Source of the DNA: an uncultured Gammaproteobacteria bacterium
GTDB lineage: Bacteria; Pseudomonadota; Gammaproteobacteria; HyVt-429
Direction: 5' to 3'
Assembly: GCA_947259975.1 (NCBI GenBank)
Contig: CAMYOD010000046.1
Span: 62,001 to 126,000 of the forward strand
Length of the DNA: 64,000 nucleotides
The position numbers were made by a program, and so were the translations under genes. The notes beneath the pieces are model-generated. The model ran no database searches and was not told the origin of the DNA. It saw only the letters and a program-made list of their open reading frames with translations. This document shows positions 9,794 through 19,334 of the stretch, in pieces. Each line of letters starts with the position of its first letter. Position 1 is the first letter of the stretch.

Positions 9794-10657
9794 TCAATCG
9801 CTGAGCAACGCCAGCAAGCGGTCGAACCAGCGGTCCGGCAGCAGGCGCTTGATGGGTGCGAACACATGGGTGGGCACGGTGACCCGGTAGCGTGGCCGCG
9901 GACGTGAGCTCTCCAGCGCCTTGATCACCGGTCTGAGCATGGCTTCGGGCGGCAGGGTGAACGGCACGTCGTCATGGGACTCCAGCCGTGCGATTACGGC
10001 GGCATACTTGTCGCGGTGTGCGCTGGCGGCAATATCCACATGCGCCCGGAACTCGCGATAGGCGTTTTCGCGGAAGCGGCTGCGGATCGGGCCGGGCTCG
10101 ATAAGCGACACATGTATATCTGTATCACGTAGCTCCAGCCGCAGCGTATCGCTCAACGCCTCGAGCGCATACTTGGAGGCGTTGTAGGCGCCGCGGTAGG
10201 TCAGGCACATAAATCCGAGAATAGAGCTGATCTGCACGATGCGCCCGGCATTCTGGGCGCGAAATACCGGCAACACCTGGTTAATCAGCTCTTGTGTACC
10301 GAATACGTTGGTTTCGAATTGCCGGCGCAGGGCCTCACGGGACAGGTCCTCCACCGCGCCGGGCTGCCCATAGGCGCCGTTATTCACCAGTCCGAACAGG
10401 CGATTGCCGGTGGCATCCAGCACCTGCGCGACCGCGGTCGTAATCGACTCGGGGTCGTCGAGGTCGAGTTGCAGGCCCTCCAGACCTGCGGCCCGCAGTG
10501 CCTGCACGTCCGCCTCTTTGCGCGCGCCGGCAAACACCCGATGGCCGCGTGCCGTCAGTCCCTGCGCCAGGCTGCGACCGATGCCGCTGGAACACCCGGT
10601 GATCAGGATGGCGCGTTCGGTCGGAACAGGTATTGGCGTTGTCATTTTCGAGTACAT
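9794..10657 (-). CDS. SDR family oxidoreductase
   Basis: LITGCSSGIGRSLAQGL, NNGAYG, YxxxK (YNASKYALEALSD). Confidence 0.9.
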   Translation of the reverse strand: MYSKMTTPIPVPTERAILITGCSSGIGRSLAQGLTARGHRVFAGARKEADVQALRAAGLEGLQLDLDDPESITTAVAQVLDATGNRLFGLVNNGAYGQPGAVEDLSREALRRQFETNVFGTQELINQVLPVFRAQNAGRIVQISSILGFMCLTYRGAYNASKYALEALSDTLRLELRDTDIHVSLIEPGPIRSRFRENAYREFRAHVDIAASAHRDKYAAVIARLESHDDVPFTLPPEAMLRPVIKALESSRPRPRYRVTVPTHVFAPIKRLLPDRWFDRLLALLSD

Positions 10658-10728
10658 TTCTCAGCTGCGCGGAAAGTCTAACCGCAATTCGAGGTTTAAA
10701 CGACGGGAAAGCGAAGTGAATATTACGA

Positions 10729-10757
10729 TTCAGAAACGTTGGACGATGGTTTATAAT
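10729..10757 (+). promoter_or_regulatory. putative sigma-70 promoter for the Gfo/Idh/MocA-DegT pair
   Basis: TTCAGA - 17 nt - TATAAT, 82 bp upstream of ATG 10840. Confidence 0.5.
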
Positions 10758-10839
10758 CCAGCCCCCGGGAACCGGTGCCCCAACGATCCGCCCCTGCTTC
10801 GTTAATAATCCCTACTAACAGCATCAGGCAATACCCTAA

Positions 10840-11787
10840 ATGAGTTCGAATCTACGCGTTGGCGTCGTTGGGGTCGGGTATCTGGGCCGCTTTCACGCCC
10901 GCATCTACTCGGAGATGAGTGGTGTCGATCTGGTCGGCGTGGTGGACACGGATGCACGCACCGCCAAGACCATCGCTCACGAGTACGGCTGCGACGCGTT
11001 TGCCGACCACAAGGAGCTTTTCGGCAAGGTCGATGCGGTGAGTATCGTCGTGCCCACCAGCGTCCACAAAGACGTCGCCATCCCCTTCCTCGAGCGCGGC
11101 GTGCATATGCTGCTCGAGAAGCCCGTGGCATCGAACATTCGCGACGCCGAGACTATCGTGAGCGCCGCCGAAGCCGCCGGTGTCGTGCTGCAGATCGGCC
11201 ACCTCGAACGATTCAACGCCGGTATTATGGAGCTGGCGGCGCGGGTCGAGAATCCGATGTTTATCGAAGCCCATCGTCTGGGACCTTTTGTGGCGCGCGC
11301 GACGGACGTGGATGTCGTAACGGATCTCATGATTCATGATATCGACATCGTTTTGTCGCTGGTGAATTCGGAGATTCATGATATCGCCGCAATCGGTTTG
11401 CCGGTCTTGACGAAGCATGTCGATATCGCCAATGCCCGTATCGAATTCAAGAACGGGGCCGTGGCCAATGTCACGGCAAGTCGTGTGTCGAACAAGAAGT
11501 TTCGGCGCATTCGGATATTCGGGCAGGAAAGCTACCATGCGCTCAATTTCGTCGATCAGCAGATTGAGGTCGTGCGTGCGGGCGAATGTGCACCGGACCA
11601 GCAGTATCCGGAGATCATCACCGAGAATGTGGAGGTCGACCCACGCCAGCCTTTGGATGCGGAACTGGAACATTTTGTAAACACGGTGCACGAACGGGGC
11701 ACCCCTTTGGTGTCGGGTCGCGATGGACTGGAGGCACTACGTGTTGCAACCCTGGTTAAAGAGAAGATAGAAGCATGTCTGAATTAG
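10840..11787 (+). CDS. Gfo/Idh/MocA family oxidoreductase, GnnA-like (UDP-GlcNAc 3-dehydrogenase candidate)
   Basis: VGVVGVGYLGRFHARIYSEM, VPTSVHKDVAIPFLERGVHMLLEKPVA, LQIGHLERFN; overlaps the downstream aminotransferase gene. Confidence 0.85.
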   Translation: MSSNLRVGVVGVGYLGRFHARIYSEMSGVDLVGVVDTDARTAKTIAHEYGCDAFADHKELFGKVDAVSIVVPTSVHKDVAIPFLERGVHMLLEKPVASNIRDAETIVSAAEAAGVVLQIGHLERFNAGIMELAARVENPMFIEAHRLGPFVARATDVDVVTDLMIHDIDIVLSLVNSEIHDIAAIGLPVLTKHVDIANARIEFKNGAVANVTASRVSNKKFRRIRIFGQESYHALNFVDQQIEVVRAGECAPDQQYPEIITENVEVDPRQPLDAELEHFVNTVHERGTPLVSGRDGLEALRVATLVKEKIEACLN

Positions 11788-12896
11788 ACGCCCCGGTCCC
11801 GATGCTGGATCTGTCCAGCCAGTTCGAGTCACTCGCACCCGAGTGGTTGGCGAGTATTCGTGAAACAGGCGCTGCGGGCAGCTTCATCCTGGGGCCCAAT
11901 GTGCGCGCCTTCGAGGAGGAGGCGGCGCGGTTTACGGGTGTTCGGCACGCCGTCGGCGTCGCCAACGGCACCGATGCATTGCTGTTGTCGCTGCGGGCGC
12001 TGGAGATCGGCCCCGGCGACGAGGTGATTACGACACCCTGGACGTTTTTTGCAAGCGCCGAGGTTATCAGCCTGGTCGGCGCCACGCCGGTATTCGTCGA
12101 TATCGACGCGGACAGTTTCAACCTCGATGTGCATCAGGTCGAGGCGGCCATCACCGGCAAGACCCGCGCCATCATGCCGGTACATATCTTTGGTAACCCG
12201 GTGGATATGACGACGGTACAGGCATTGGCGCAGCGGCACGGGCTGGAAATTATCGAGGATTGCGCGCAGGCGTTCGGCGCCAGCTGGGGCGGCGGTCGCG
12301 TCGGCAGCTTCGGCGCGGCCGGCTGTTACAGTTTCTATCCGACCAAGGTGCTGGGCGGCTACGGCGACGGCGGCCTGGTGACGACCAACAGCGACGAATT
12401 GGTCGAAAAGCTTCGTCGCCTGCGCAACCACGGCGCGACGGCACCCTTCATGCACGACACCCTGGGTTACAATAGCCGTCTGGACGAGATCCAGGCCGCC
12501 CTGTTGCGCATCAAGCTGCGCGATGTGAACGCGATCTTTGCCGCGCGCCGGCAGGTGGCCGCGGCTTACGACGCCGGCCTGGCGGACCTGGAGGTTATTA
12601 CGCCGCCGCGACCGCAGGGTGGGGAGCATGTATTCAACCTCTATACCATTCGCAGCGATCGGCGCGATCAGATCCGTGCGGCGCTGACAGAGGCCAGGAT
12701 CGGCTCGGCGATTTGTTACCCCTTGCCGTTACATCTGCAGGACGTGTATGCGTCATTGGGTCATCGGCCGGGCGACCTGCCGGTCTGCGAACGTCTGGCC
12801 GACGAAGTATTGTCGCTGCCAATCTACCCGGAGATGACCGAGGCGCAGGTGGCCCGGGTGTGTGAGGTGGTGCGTGCGGCGTTGTCGCAGGTGTAA
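11775..12896 (+). CDS. DegT/DnrJ/EryC1/StrS family PLP-dependent sugar aminotransferase, GnnB-like
   Basis: GVANGTDALLLSLRAL, EDCAQAFGA, FYPTKVLGGYGDGG (catalytic Lys region). Confidence 0.92.
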   Translation: MSELDAPVPMLDLSSQFESLAPEWLASIRETGAAGSFILGPNVRAFEEEAARFTGVRHAVGVANGTDALLLSLRALEIGPGDEVITTPWTFFASAEVISLVGATPVFVDIDADSFNLDVHQVEAAITGKTRAIMPVHIFGNPVDMTTVQALAQRHGLEIIEDCAQAFGASWGGGRVGSFGAAGCYSFYPTKVLGGYGDGGLVTTNSDELVEKLRRLRNHGATAPFMHDTLGYNSRLDEIQAALLRIKLRDVNAIFAARRQVAAAYDAGLADLEVITPPRPQGGEHVFNLYTIRSDRRDQIRAALTEARIGSAICYPLPLHLQDVYASLGHRPGDLPVCERLADEVLSLPIYPEMTEAQVARVCEVVRAALSQV

Positions 12897-13446
12897 TAGC
12901 CCCCCCGGGTACACGCTACGCGGACGTGGCCGGCCACTAACCGCCCAGGTTACCGCTGCCATCATCGTCGGCGTCGCGATCCTGATCGTCCAGGCTGTGC
13001 CGGCGTATGCCGAGGCGGCATGTAAAGACACCACGCCGGCGTTTCTCTCGATGCCCCGCGGCACCCTCAGGCTTGTCGATGATGCCGGCGCTGTGCACGA
13101 AGTCAGCGCCCGGGTCGCGGCCACGGCGCGGCAGCGTGCCGGGGGCTTTCAACACCTATGCCCGCAGATCATCGATAACCAGCTATTGGTATTTGTATTC
13201 CCCCGCGCCGCAGCGGTTCGTTTTCATATGCGTAACGTGTATGCCCCCCTGGACATTGCGTTCGTGGATGCCGATGGCCGCCTGGTCGATATACAGCGCA
13301 TGGAACCGGGCCGCAGGCTCTATGCGTCTCCGGCGCCGGTCCGCTTTGCGCTGGAGTCGCGCGCCGGTTTCTTTGCCGCACATGGGATTAGCGCTGTTTC
13401 CGGGCGCCTGATCGTCGACTCCGTGCCCGCATCGAGCCGGGATTGA
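12862..13446 (+). CDS. DUF192 family secreted protein (true start probably further in)
   Basis: ARVAATARQRAGGFQHLCP...FHMRNVYAPLDIAFVDADGRLVDIQRMEPG. Confidence 0.8.
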   Translation: MRWCVRRCRRCNSPPGYTLRGRGRPLTAQVTAAIIVGVAILIVQAVPAYAEAACKDTTPAFLSMPRGTLRLVDDAGAVHEVSARVAATARQRAGGFQHLCPQIIDNQLLVFVFPRAAAVRFHMRNVYAPLDIAFVDADGRLVDIQRMEPGRRLYASPAPVRFALESRAGFFAAHGISAVSGRLIVDSVPASSRD

Positions 13447-13455
13447 GCGAGCACT

Positions 13456-15429
13456 ATGTCGTCAACCTGCGCGCCCTACGGGACATGGAAGAGTCCCATC
13501 GACCTGCAAACACTCTTCGAGCGACCTTCACCGCCACTCTATCCGCGCTATTACCACGGCGCATTCTATTGGCTCGAGGCGCGGTCAAAAGAGGCGGGTC
13601 GCCACGTCTTGTTGCGGCGCGATAGCGACGGTGTCGAGCACTGCCTGACACCCAGGTCGTTCAATATCCGCACCCGCGCCCATGAGTATGGTGGCCAGTG
13701 TTTCGCGTTTGCCGGTGAAGATGTCTATTTCAGTAACTTTGAAGATCAGCGCATTTATGTTCAGTCACTCACTTCCGGTGCGCCACCCCGGCCCATTACG
13801 CCATCGCATTACGCGGATGGCGCGCGCGGTTTGTATGCGGACTTCGTCGTATCGGACGATGCCTCACATCTGGTATTCGTTTTCGAAAAGGAATACGACG
13901 ACCGCGAGAATGTGAATACGATCGCGGCCATCGCTCTGAGCGAACTCGGGCCGGAGACAACCGATGTCGAGCCGGTGATCCTGGCGGCCGGTGCGGATTT
14001 CTACGCCAATCCGGTCGTGGCGGAGAACCCGCGGCGCCTCGCCTGGATGCAGTGGGATCACCCGAACATGCCCTGGGACAGTGCCGAAGCGGTGGTCGCG
14101 GAATTCCACGGTCTGGCGCTGGGCGTGCCGACCGTGGTGGCAGGGGGCGACGGACGCGCCGTATGCCAGTTGAGCTATGCGCCGGACGGGTTGCTTTATT
14201 TTGCCATGGACGGGGATGACGGCAGCGATGTGACCGGTTTCTGGAATCTTCACGCCTACGATAGCGCGGGGGTGAGGCGGATCACTTCGGATGCAGCGGA
14301 GTACGGTGCGGCCCATTGGATATTCGGTGAGCGGCGCGCGGTGTGGTGCGGCCCATCGCGCGTGGCGGCGGTGCGCACGGTGGCGGCACGCGATGAACTG
14401 GTCGATGTGGACGTACACACGGGGACAGCTACCGCGCGGTGCGAAGGCTATACGCAGTTTGCACGCCTGGCACCGGGCGCCCACCCGGGCACAGTGCTGG
14501 CGATCGTGGCGTCGCCCACACAGACGCCGGCATTGGTGCAAATCGGTGAGCGTGACGATCCGCCGCGCGTGCTGTGGCAGGACGAGACATTGCTTGACCA
14601 GAAGGACATGAGCCTCGCGGAAGCGATCTGTTATCCGACGCGGGACGGGCAACACGCGCATGCATTTTTTTATGCGCCAGAGAACTCCGCCTACACGGCA
14701 CCGCCGGAGTCAAAACCGCCGTTGATGGTGATGGTGCACGGTGGCCCAACCAGCCGCAGCAGCGCCGTTCTTGCGCTCGACCGGCAATTCTGGACCACCT
14801 GCGGGTTTGCGGTACTCGATGTCAATCACCGTGGCAGCACCGGCTATGGGCGGGCCTACCGCCAGGCCCTGCGCGGTCAGTGGGGTAATCTGGATGTCGA
14901 CGATGTCGCCGACGGAGTGCGTTTCCTGATCCGTGAAGGCCGCGTGGATGGATCGCGGATCTGTATTCGCGGCAAAAGCGCGGGCGGGTATGCGGTGTTG
15001 CGTGCATTGACCTGCTATCCGGAGCTATTCGCCGCCGGTGCAAGTTATTATGGTATCGGTAACCTGGTCACCCTGACCGAAACGACGCACAAGTTCGAGG
15101 CGCATTATCTGGATGGATTGTTGGGTGAGGCCTATGCAACAGGCGTGGCGCGTGCGCCCACGAGCGCTTATTATCAACGCTCGCCGGTGCACTTTCTCGA
15201 TGCCTTACGCAGTCCGATGATCTTGTTTCAGGGGCTCGATGACCGTGTGGTGCCGCCGGCCGTGTCGCGCGAGGTGGTGGAAGCGCTGCAGACACGGCAG
15301 ATCCCCCATGAGTACGTCGAATATCCCGACGAAGGCCACGGCTTCCGTCGCAGCGTAAATCGCATCGACGCCTTGCGGCGGGAATCGGCATTCTACGCGC
15401 GGGTACTGGGTCTCGGCGATGATACATAA
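13456..15429 (+). CDS. S9 family prolyl oligopeptidase-like peptidase
   Basis: VMVHGGPTSRSSAVL, ICIRGKSAGGYAVLRAL (Ser nucleophile region), DEGHGF. Confidence 0.9.
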   Translation: MSSTCAPYGTWKSPIDLQTLFERPSPPLYPRYYHGAFYWLEARSKEAGRHVLLRRDSDGVEHCLTPRSFNIRTRAHEYGGQCFAFAGEDVYFSNFEDQRIYVQSLTSGAPPRPITPSHYADGARGLYADFVVSDDASHLVFVFEKEYDDRENVNTIAAIALSELGPETTDVEPVILAAGADFYANPVVAENPRRLAWMQWDHPNMPWDSAEAVVAEFHGLALGVPTVVAGGDGRAVCQLSYAPDGLLYFAMDGDDGSDVTGFWNLHAYDSAGVRRITSDAAEYGAAHWIFGERRAVWCGPSRVAAVRTVAARDELVDVDVHTGTATARCEGYTQFARLAPGAHPGTVLAIVASPTQTPALVQIGERDDPPRVLWQDETLLDQKDMSLAEAICYPTRDGQHAHAFFYAPENSAYTAPPESKPPLMVMVHGGPTSRSSAVLALDRQFWTTCGFAVLDVNHRGSTGYGRAYRQALRGQWGNLDVDDVADGVRFLIREGRVDGSRICIRGKSAGGYAVLRALTCYPELFAAGASYYGIGNLVTLTETTHKFEAHYLDGLLGEAYATGVARAPTSAYYQRSPVHFLDALRSPMILFQGLDDRVVPPAVSREVVEALQTRQIPHEYVEYPDEGHGFRRSVNRIDALRRESAFYARVLGLGDDT

Positions 15430-15559
15430 GCGGGTTGGGTGTTCCGGCGGCGCGAGATGAGCTGGCAAACTGAGCCACCAGGAAAGCCCGTTAGCGGTGA
15501 ATCCTGGCGCCGGGAAGATTACAATGCATCCTTTATGCTTCGTTGATTCAAACTGATCC

Positions 15560-16993
15560 ATGGGCCAGGACATCGCAACAAGTCAGTTCTCCGAGTCGGA
15601 CTTCGACCAGTTCATGGAGCACCTGCGCGTGGAAACCGGCCTCTTGCGCGAGTGGTTTTCGCAGGCCGCATTTGCGGACGTGCACGAAGTCGGCGGATTC
15701 GAAGTCGAGGCGTGGCTGGTCGACAACGGCGCGCGACCGGCGCCGTTCAACGAACAGTTTCTCGCCGCGCTCGACAATCCGAACGTGGTTCCGGAACTGT
15801 CAAAATTCAATGTTGAACTCAACACGCCGGAACGAACTCTCACGAGCGACGCGCTCGGCCGCATGCAGGCGGATCTGGAGGCGACCTGGCGACGTTGTGA
15901 GGACGTCGGCGCGAACATGGACGTCAAACCTGCGATGATTGGCATTCTTCCGTCGGTGCATGCGGACGATATGACGCTGAAAAACATGTCCGATCGGGAG
16001 CGTTATCGCGCGTTGAATGAGCAGGTGTTGCGCTTACGGCGAGGTCATCCGCTGATACTGGATATCCAGGGGCGCGATCGACTACAGATGCAGCATCACG
16101 ACGTTATGTTGGAGGCTGCGACGACATCGTTCCAGATTCATGTGCAGGTCAATAAGTCGAATGCGGTACGGTTGTACAACGCAGCACAGATCCTGTCCGC
16201 GCCCATGGTGGCGGTCACCGCCAACTCGCCGTTTGCATTCGGCAGGGACCTGTGGGACGAAACCCGTGTTCCCCTGTTCGAGCAGTCCGTTAATACGTGT
16301 TATGAAAGCGATGTGCTGCGCTGTCCGCCGGCGCGGGTGACCCTTGGACACGGCTACATCCGTACTTCACTTATGGAATTGTTCGCGGAGAATCTGGAAC
16401 ATTTCCCCGTGTTGTTACCGCACCTGTTTGCGACACCGGTAGAGGACATGTCCCACGTGCGACTGCATAACGGTACGATCTGGCGCTGGAACCGGCCGTT
16501 GGTGGGCTTTGGTAACGATGGCACACCGCATCTGCGCATCGAGCATCGCACGGTGCCGGCCGGCCCGAGCGTACCGGATACGATCGCGAACGCGGCGCTG
16601 TTTTTCGGCCTGGCACGGGCAATGTGCGACCGCGATACGGCGCCGGAGAGCGAGCTCAAGTTCGAAGATGCGCGTCACAATTTCTATGCCGCGGCACGAC
16701 ACGGCCTGTCGGCGGAACTGAAGTGGTTTAATGGCTGGGTCGGTTCGGCGCAGGTATTATTATTGGAAAATCTCCTGCCGTTGGCGCGCAGCGGGCTGGC
16801 AGCCCTTGGCATCGACCCTGCCGAGATTGCCGCCTATCTTGAAATTATCGAGGCGCGGGTGCGCTCGGGACAGAACGGCGCACGCTGGCAGCGGGATTAT
16901 CATGCCCGACACGGCTGCACCATGGCGGAACTCACGTCCGTGTATCTGGAACATCAACAGTTGGGTAAACCCGTCCATGAGTGGATGATATAA
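15560..16993 (+). CDS. glutamate-cysteine ligase family (GCS2-type) carboxylate-amine ligase
   Basis: FEVEAWLVDNGARPAPFN; TTSFQIHVQV; LRIEHRTVPAGPS. Confidence 0.7.
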   Translation: MGQDIATSQFSESDFDQFMEHLRVETGLLREWFSQAAFADVHEVGGFEVEAWLVDNGARPAPFNEQFLAALDNPNVVPELSKFNVELNTPERTLTSDALGRMQADLEATWRRCEDVGANMDVKPAMIGILPSVHADDMTLKNMSDRERYRALNEQVLRLRRGHPLILDIQGRDRLQMQHHDVMLEAATTSFQIHVQVNKSNAVRLYNAAQILSAPMVAVTANSPFAFGRDLWDETRVPLFEQSVNTCYESDVLRCPPARVTLGHGYIRTSLMELFAENLEHFPVLLPHLFATPVEDMSHVRLHNGTIWRWNRPLVGFGNDGTPHLRIEHRTVPAGPSVPDTIANAALFFGLARAMCDRDTAPESELKFEDARHNFYAAARHGLSAELKWFNGWVGSAQVLLLENLLPLARSGLAALGIDPAEIAAYLEIIEARVRSGQNGARWQRDYHARHGCTMAELTSVYLEHQQLGKPVHEWMI

Positions 16994-18028
16994 ATGCTAG
17001 AAATATTGGATCAACTACCCGCCGGCTTTCTGGATACCGATGCGCGGCAATTGCATCAAGTCCTGTCCGGGCCGACGTTAATTCATCTGCCGGGACGACG
17101 CCCCGAGCCATTGTTCGTAAGCACGTTGCTGCACGGCAACGAGACGACCGGCTTGTCCGCCATCCAGACCTTATTGCGTAACAATGCGGATCGTGAGCTG
17201 CCGCGTGCGCTGTCGATGTTTATCGGCAACGTCGAGGCGGCCCGTTATGATCGGCGACGTCTGCAGGAACAGCCTGACTACAATCGCATCTGGACCGGAA
17301 ATAACGGCCCGGAGTTTGAAATGGCACAGCAGATCGTGGATGCCATGCGCACCAAGAACGTCTTTGCCAGCGTGGATGTGCACAACAATACCGGTTTGAA
17401 TCCGCATTATTCCATCGTGACGCATCTCGAGCACCGTCATTTACAGCTCGCCGCGATGTTTGGCCGCACCGTGGTCTATTCGACCAGGCCGGATACGACG
17501 AACACATTTGCGATGTCAGAGCTCTGTCCCGCGGTAACACTGGAATGCGGCTTGCCCGGTCAGGAGCGAGGCATATCGCATGTTCTGGACTATCTCGATG
17601 GGTGTCTGCATCTTGCGCAGGTGCCGGAAACACCCGTGCATGCGCACGATCTCGATCTTTTTCATTCGGTCGCCATCGTTACCGTGCCGGACCAGTTCAG
17701 TTTCGAGTATGGACCGGGAGACGCGGACATACAGCTTATGGCGGAACCTGATCAACACAACTTCCGTATGCTCGAGGCGGGTTCTGTATTTGCCCACGTC
17801 CGATCCGACACTGACGCGCATCTGCACGCCTGGGATGAGGATGGTAATGACGCCGCGGAGCGTTTCTTCAGCAGGGAGGCCGATCGGATTTACACGCGTC
17901 TGCCGGTCATGCCGTCCATGCTGACGATGGACAAGGCGATTGTACGGATGGATTGCCTGTGCTACTTGATGGAGCCGTTGGATTGGCAGGCCCTGTTGGC
18001 CCAGGGCGGCGACCAGCAATTGGCCTGA
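16994..18028 (+). CDS. succinylglutamate desuccinylase/aspartoacylase family (M14-like) protein
   Basis: STLLHGNETTGLSAIQTLL, SVDVHNNTGLNPHYS, VTLECGLPGQ; starts immediately after the preceding stop codon. Confidence 0.8.
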   Translation: MLEILDQLPAGFLDTDARQLHQVLSGPTLIHLPGRRPEPLFVSTLLHGNETTGLSAIQTLLRNNADRELPRALSMFIGNVEAARYDRRRLQEQPDYNRIWTGNNGPEFEMAQQIVDAMRTKNVFASVDVHNNTGLNPHYSIVTHLEHRHLQLAAMFGRTVVYSTRPDTTNTFAMSELCPAVTLECGLPGQERGISHVLDYLDGCLHLAQVPETPVHAHDLDLFHSVAIVTVPDQFSFEYGPGDADIQLMAEPDQHNFRMLEAGSVFAHVRSDTDAHLHAWDEDGNDAAERFFSREADRIYTRLPVMPSMLTMDKAIVRMDCLCYLMEPLDWQALLAQGGDQQLA

Positions 18029-18099
18029 CGCGCCTCTGCCGCGCCCGTTTGCATACCGGCCGGGGCAAACGCAGGTGCAACTATCGGGAAATAATCGCA

Positions 18100-18762
18100 A
18101 TGATGTACACCGAACGGGACCGCACCATCGCCTTGGCGGCCGTCGTCCAATGCGCGGCATTGGTACAACAACTCGCGCGCCAGGGAACAGCGGACGCGGC
18201 TGCGCTACGCAGCGTGATTCAGTCGGCCCTGATCGAGGATGCGGACGTTACCGAGGGTTTTTACGGCGGCGTCGCAGGCGTGACCCTGGGCCTGCAGCTG
18301 ATTCGTGACAAGCTCACGCGGCGTGGCGACAAAAAGGATATGGAAGTCGCGCGCTATGTCGTGGCATTGATGCAGTTGGAAGCGCGACTGGCCAAGAGCC
18401 CGCAGGTCATAGATCGAATCGCCCGCGGGATTGATGTCGCCAAATCGAAAGCAGAATATTTCCAACCCGAACATCCCGAGGACGCCGCGCATGCGGAGGT
18501 TTTGTCGAGTCTGGCGGACCTGTATCGCGAGACGCTGAGTAATCTTTCGCCGCGTATCATTGTCAACGGTGACCCGGAGCAACTTAAGAAGACCGCAGTG
18601 GTAAGTCAGATTCGCGCTACACTGCTGGCGGGCGTACGCGCCGCCGTATTGTGGCGTCAGGTGGGCGGGCGGCGCTGGCAGGTGCTATTTCGTCGCCGAC
18701 GTTATGTCAATAATGCGATTCGTGTGCTCGACGACACTGCCGGCGTGCCGACCCTGCACTGA
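18100..18762 (+). CDS. hflD: HflD-like lysogenization regulator protein
   Basis: TIALAAVVQCAALVQQLARQG...GVAGVTLGLQLIRDKL...EVARYVVALMQLEARL, followed by IRATLLAGVRAAVLWRQVGGRRWQVLFRRRRY. Confidence 0.8.
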   Translation: MMYTERDRTIALAAVVQCAALVQQLARQGTADAAALRSVIQSALIEDADVTEGFYGGVAGVTLGLQLIRDKLTRRGDKKDMEVARYVVALMQLEARLAKSPQVIDRIARGIDVAKSKAEYFQPEHPEDAAHAEVLSSLADLYRETLSNLSPRIIVNGDPEQLKKTAVVSQIRATLLAGVRAAVLWRQVGGRRWQVLFRRRRYVNNAIRVLDDTAGVPTLH

Positions 18763-18771
18763 ATGTGCACC

Positions 18772-19326
18772 TCAATCCGACGCCCCATCTTGCGCCTCGC
18801 CCAGGGCCACATTGGGTCGCCCCTTCTTATAACCCCGCGGGCGAATGGCGACCGTATTGTGAATCACTGTGCAGACAGTTCCGTCCGCAAGATAGTAGCC
18901 AAACTCAAACGTCGGCGTGCTGCGACCTTTGTCTTCGAGTTCGCGCCGAATCGTGTCCTCCATAGCGGGGTCCATATCGAAACGTAACTCCAGGTCGGTG
19001 CGCCCCTCGTGCCGGAAGTCCAGCTTCAGACGTCGCGTCCAAACGGAATAACCGGGAAAAATACGTACGCAGGCCAGTGCCGGCATGGGGTCCGCCAATG
19101 CGGCCTGAAAGCCACCGAACATATTTCCACCCGCGTTGCGGGAGATCATGGTCAACGGTAGCTTGATGCGGATACGGCGCCAGTCTGGTGACAGCTCCAC
19201 GACCTTCACGCGCATCAGCCAGAATGGCGGAAACAACTCCAGGCGTCGGCGCGGTGACAGAAACCGCAGGCGCGCAATCCAGCGCATCAAGATAAATTTG
19301 TCCGTATCCGCCATCGAGTGCATCAC
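18772..19326 (-). CDS. DUF4442 domain protein (hotdog-fold thioesterase-like)
   Basis: SRNAGGNMFGGFQAALADPMPALACVRIFPGYSVWTRRLKLDF. Confidence 0.7.
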   Translation of the reverse strand: MMHSMADTDKFILMRWIARLRFLSPRRRLELFPPFWLMRVKVVELSPDWRRIRIKLPLTMISRNAGGNMFGGFQAALADPMPALACVRIFPGYSVWTRRLKLDFRHEGRTDLELRFDMDPAMEDTIRRELEDKGRSTPTFEFGYYLADGTVCTVIHNTVAIRPRGYKKGRPNVALGEAQDGASD

Positions 19327-19334
19327 TGTGCAGG

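Noticed and set aside
9092-9907. Overlapping ORFs 9092-9649 (-), 9153-9758 (+) and 9248-9907 (+), some hydrophobic
   Set aside because: They stay open because the 54-bp tandem repeat is a multiple of three; the 9177-9686 frame has the signal peptide and sensible repeat composition.
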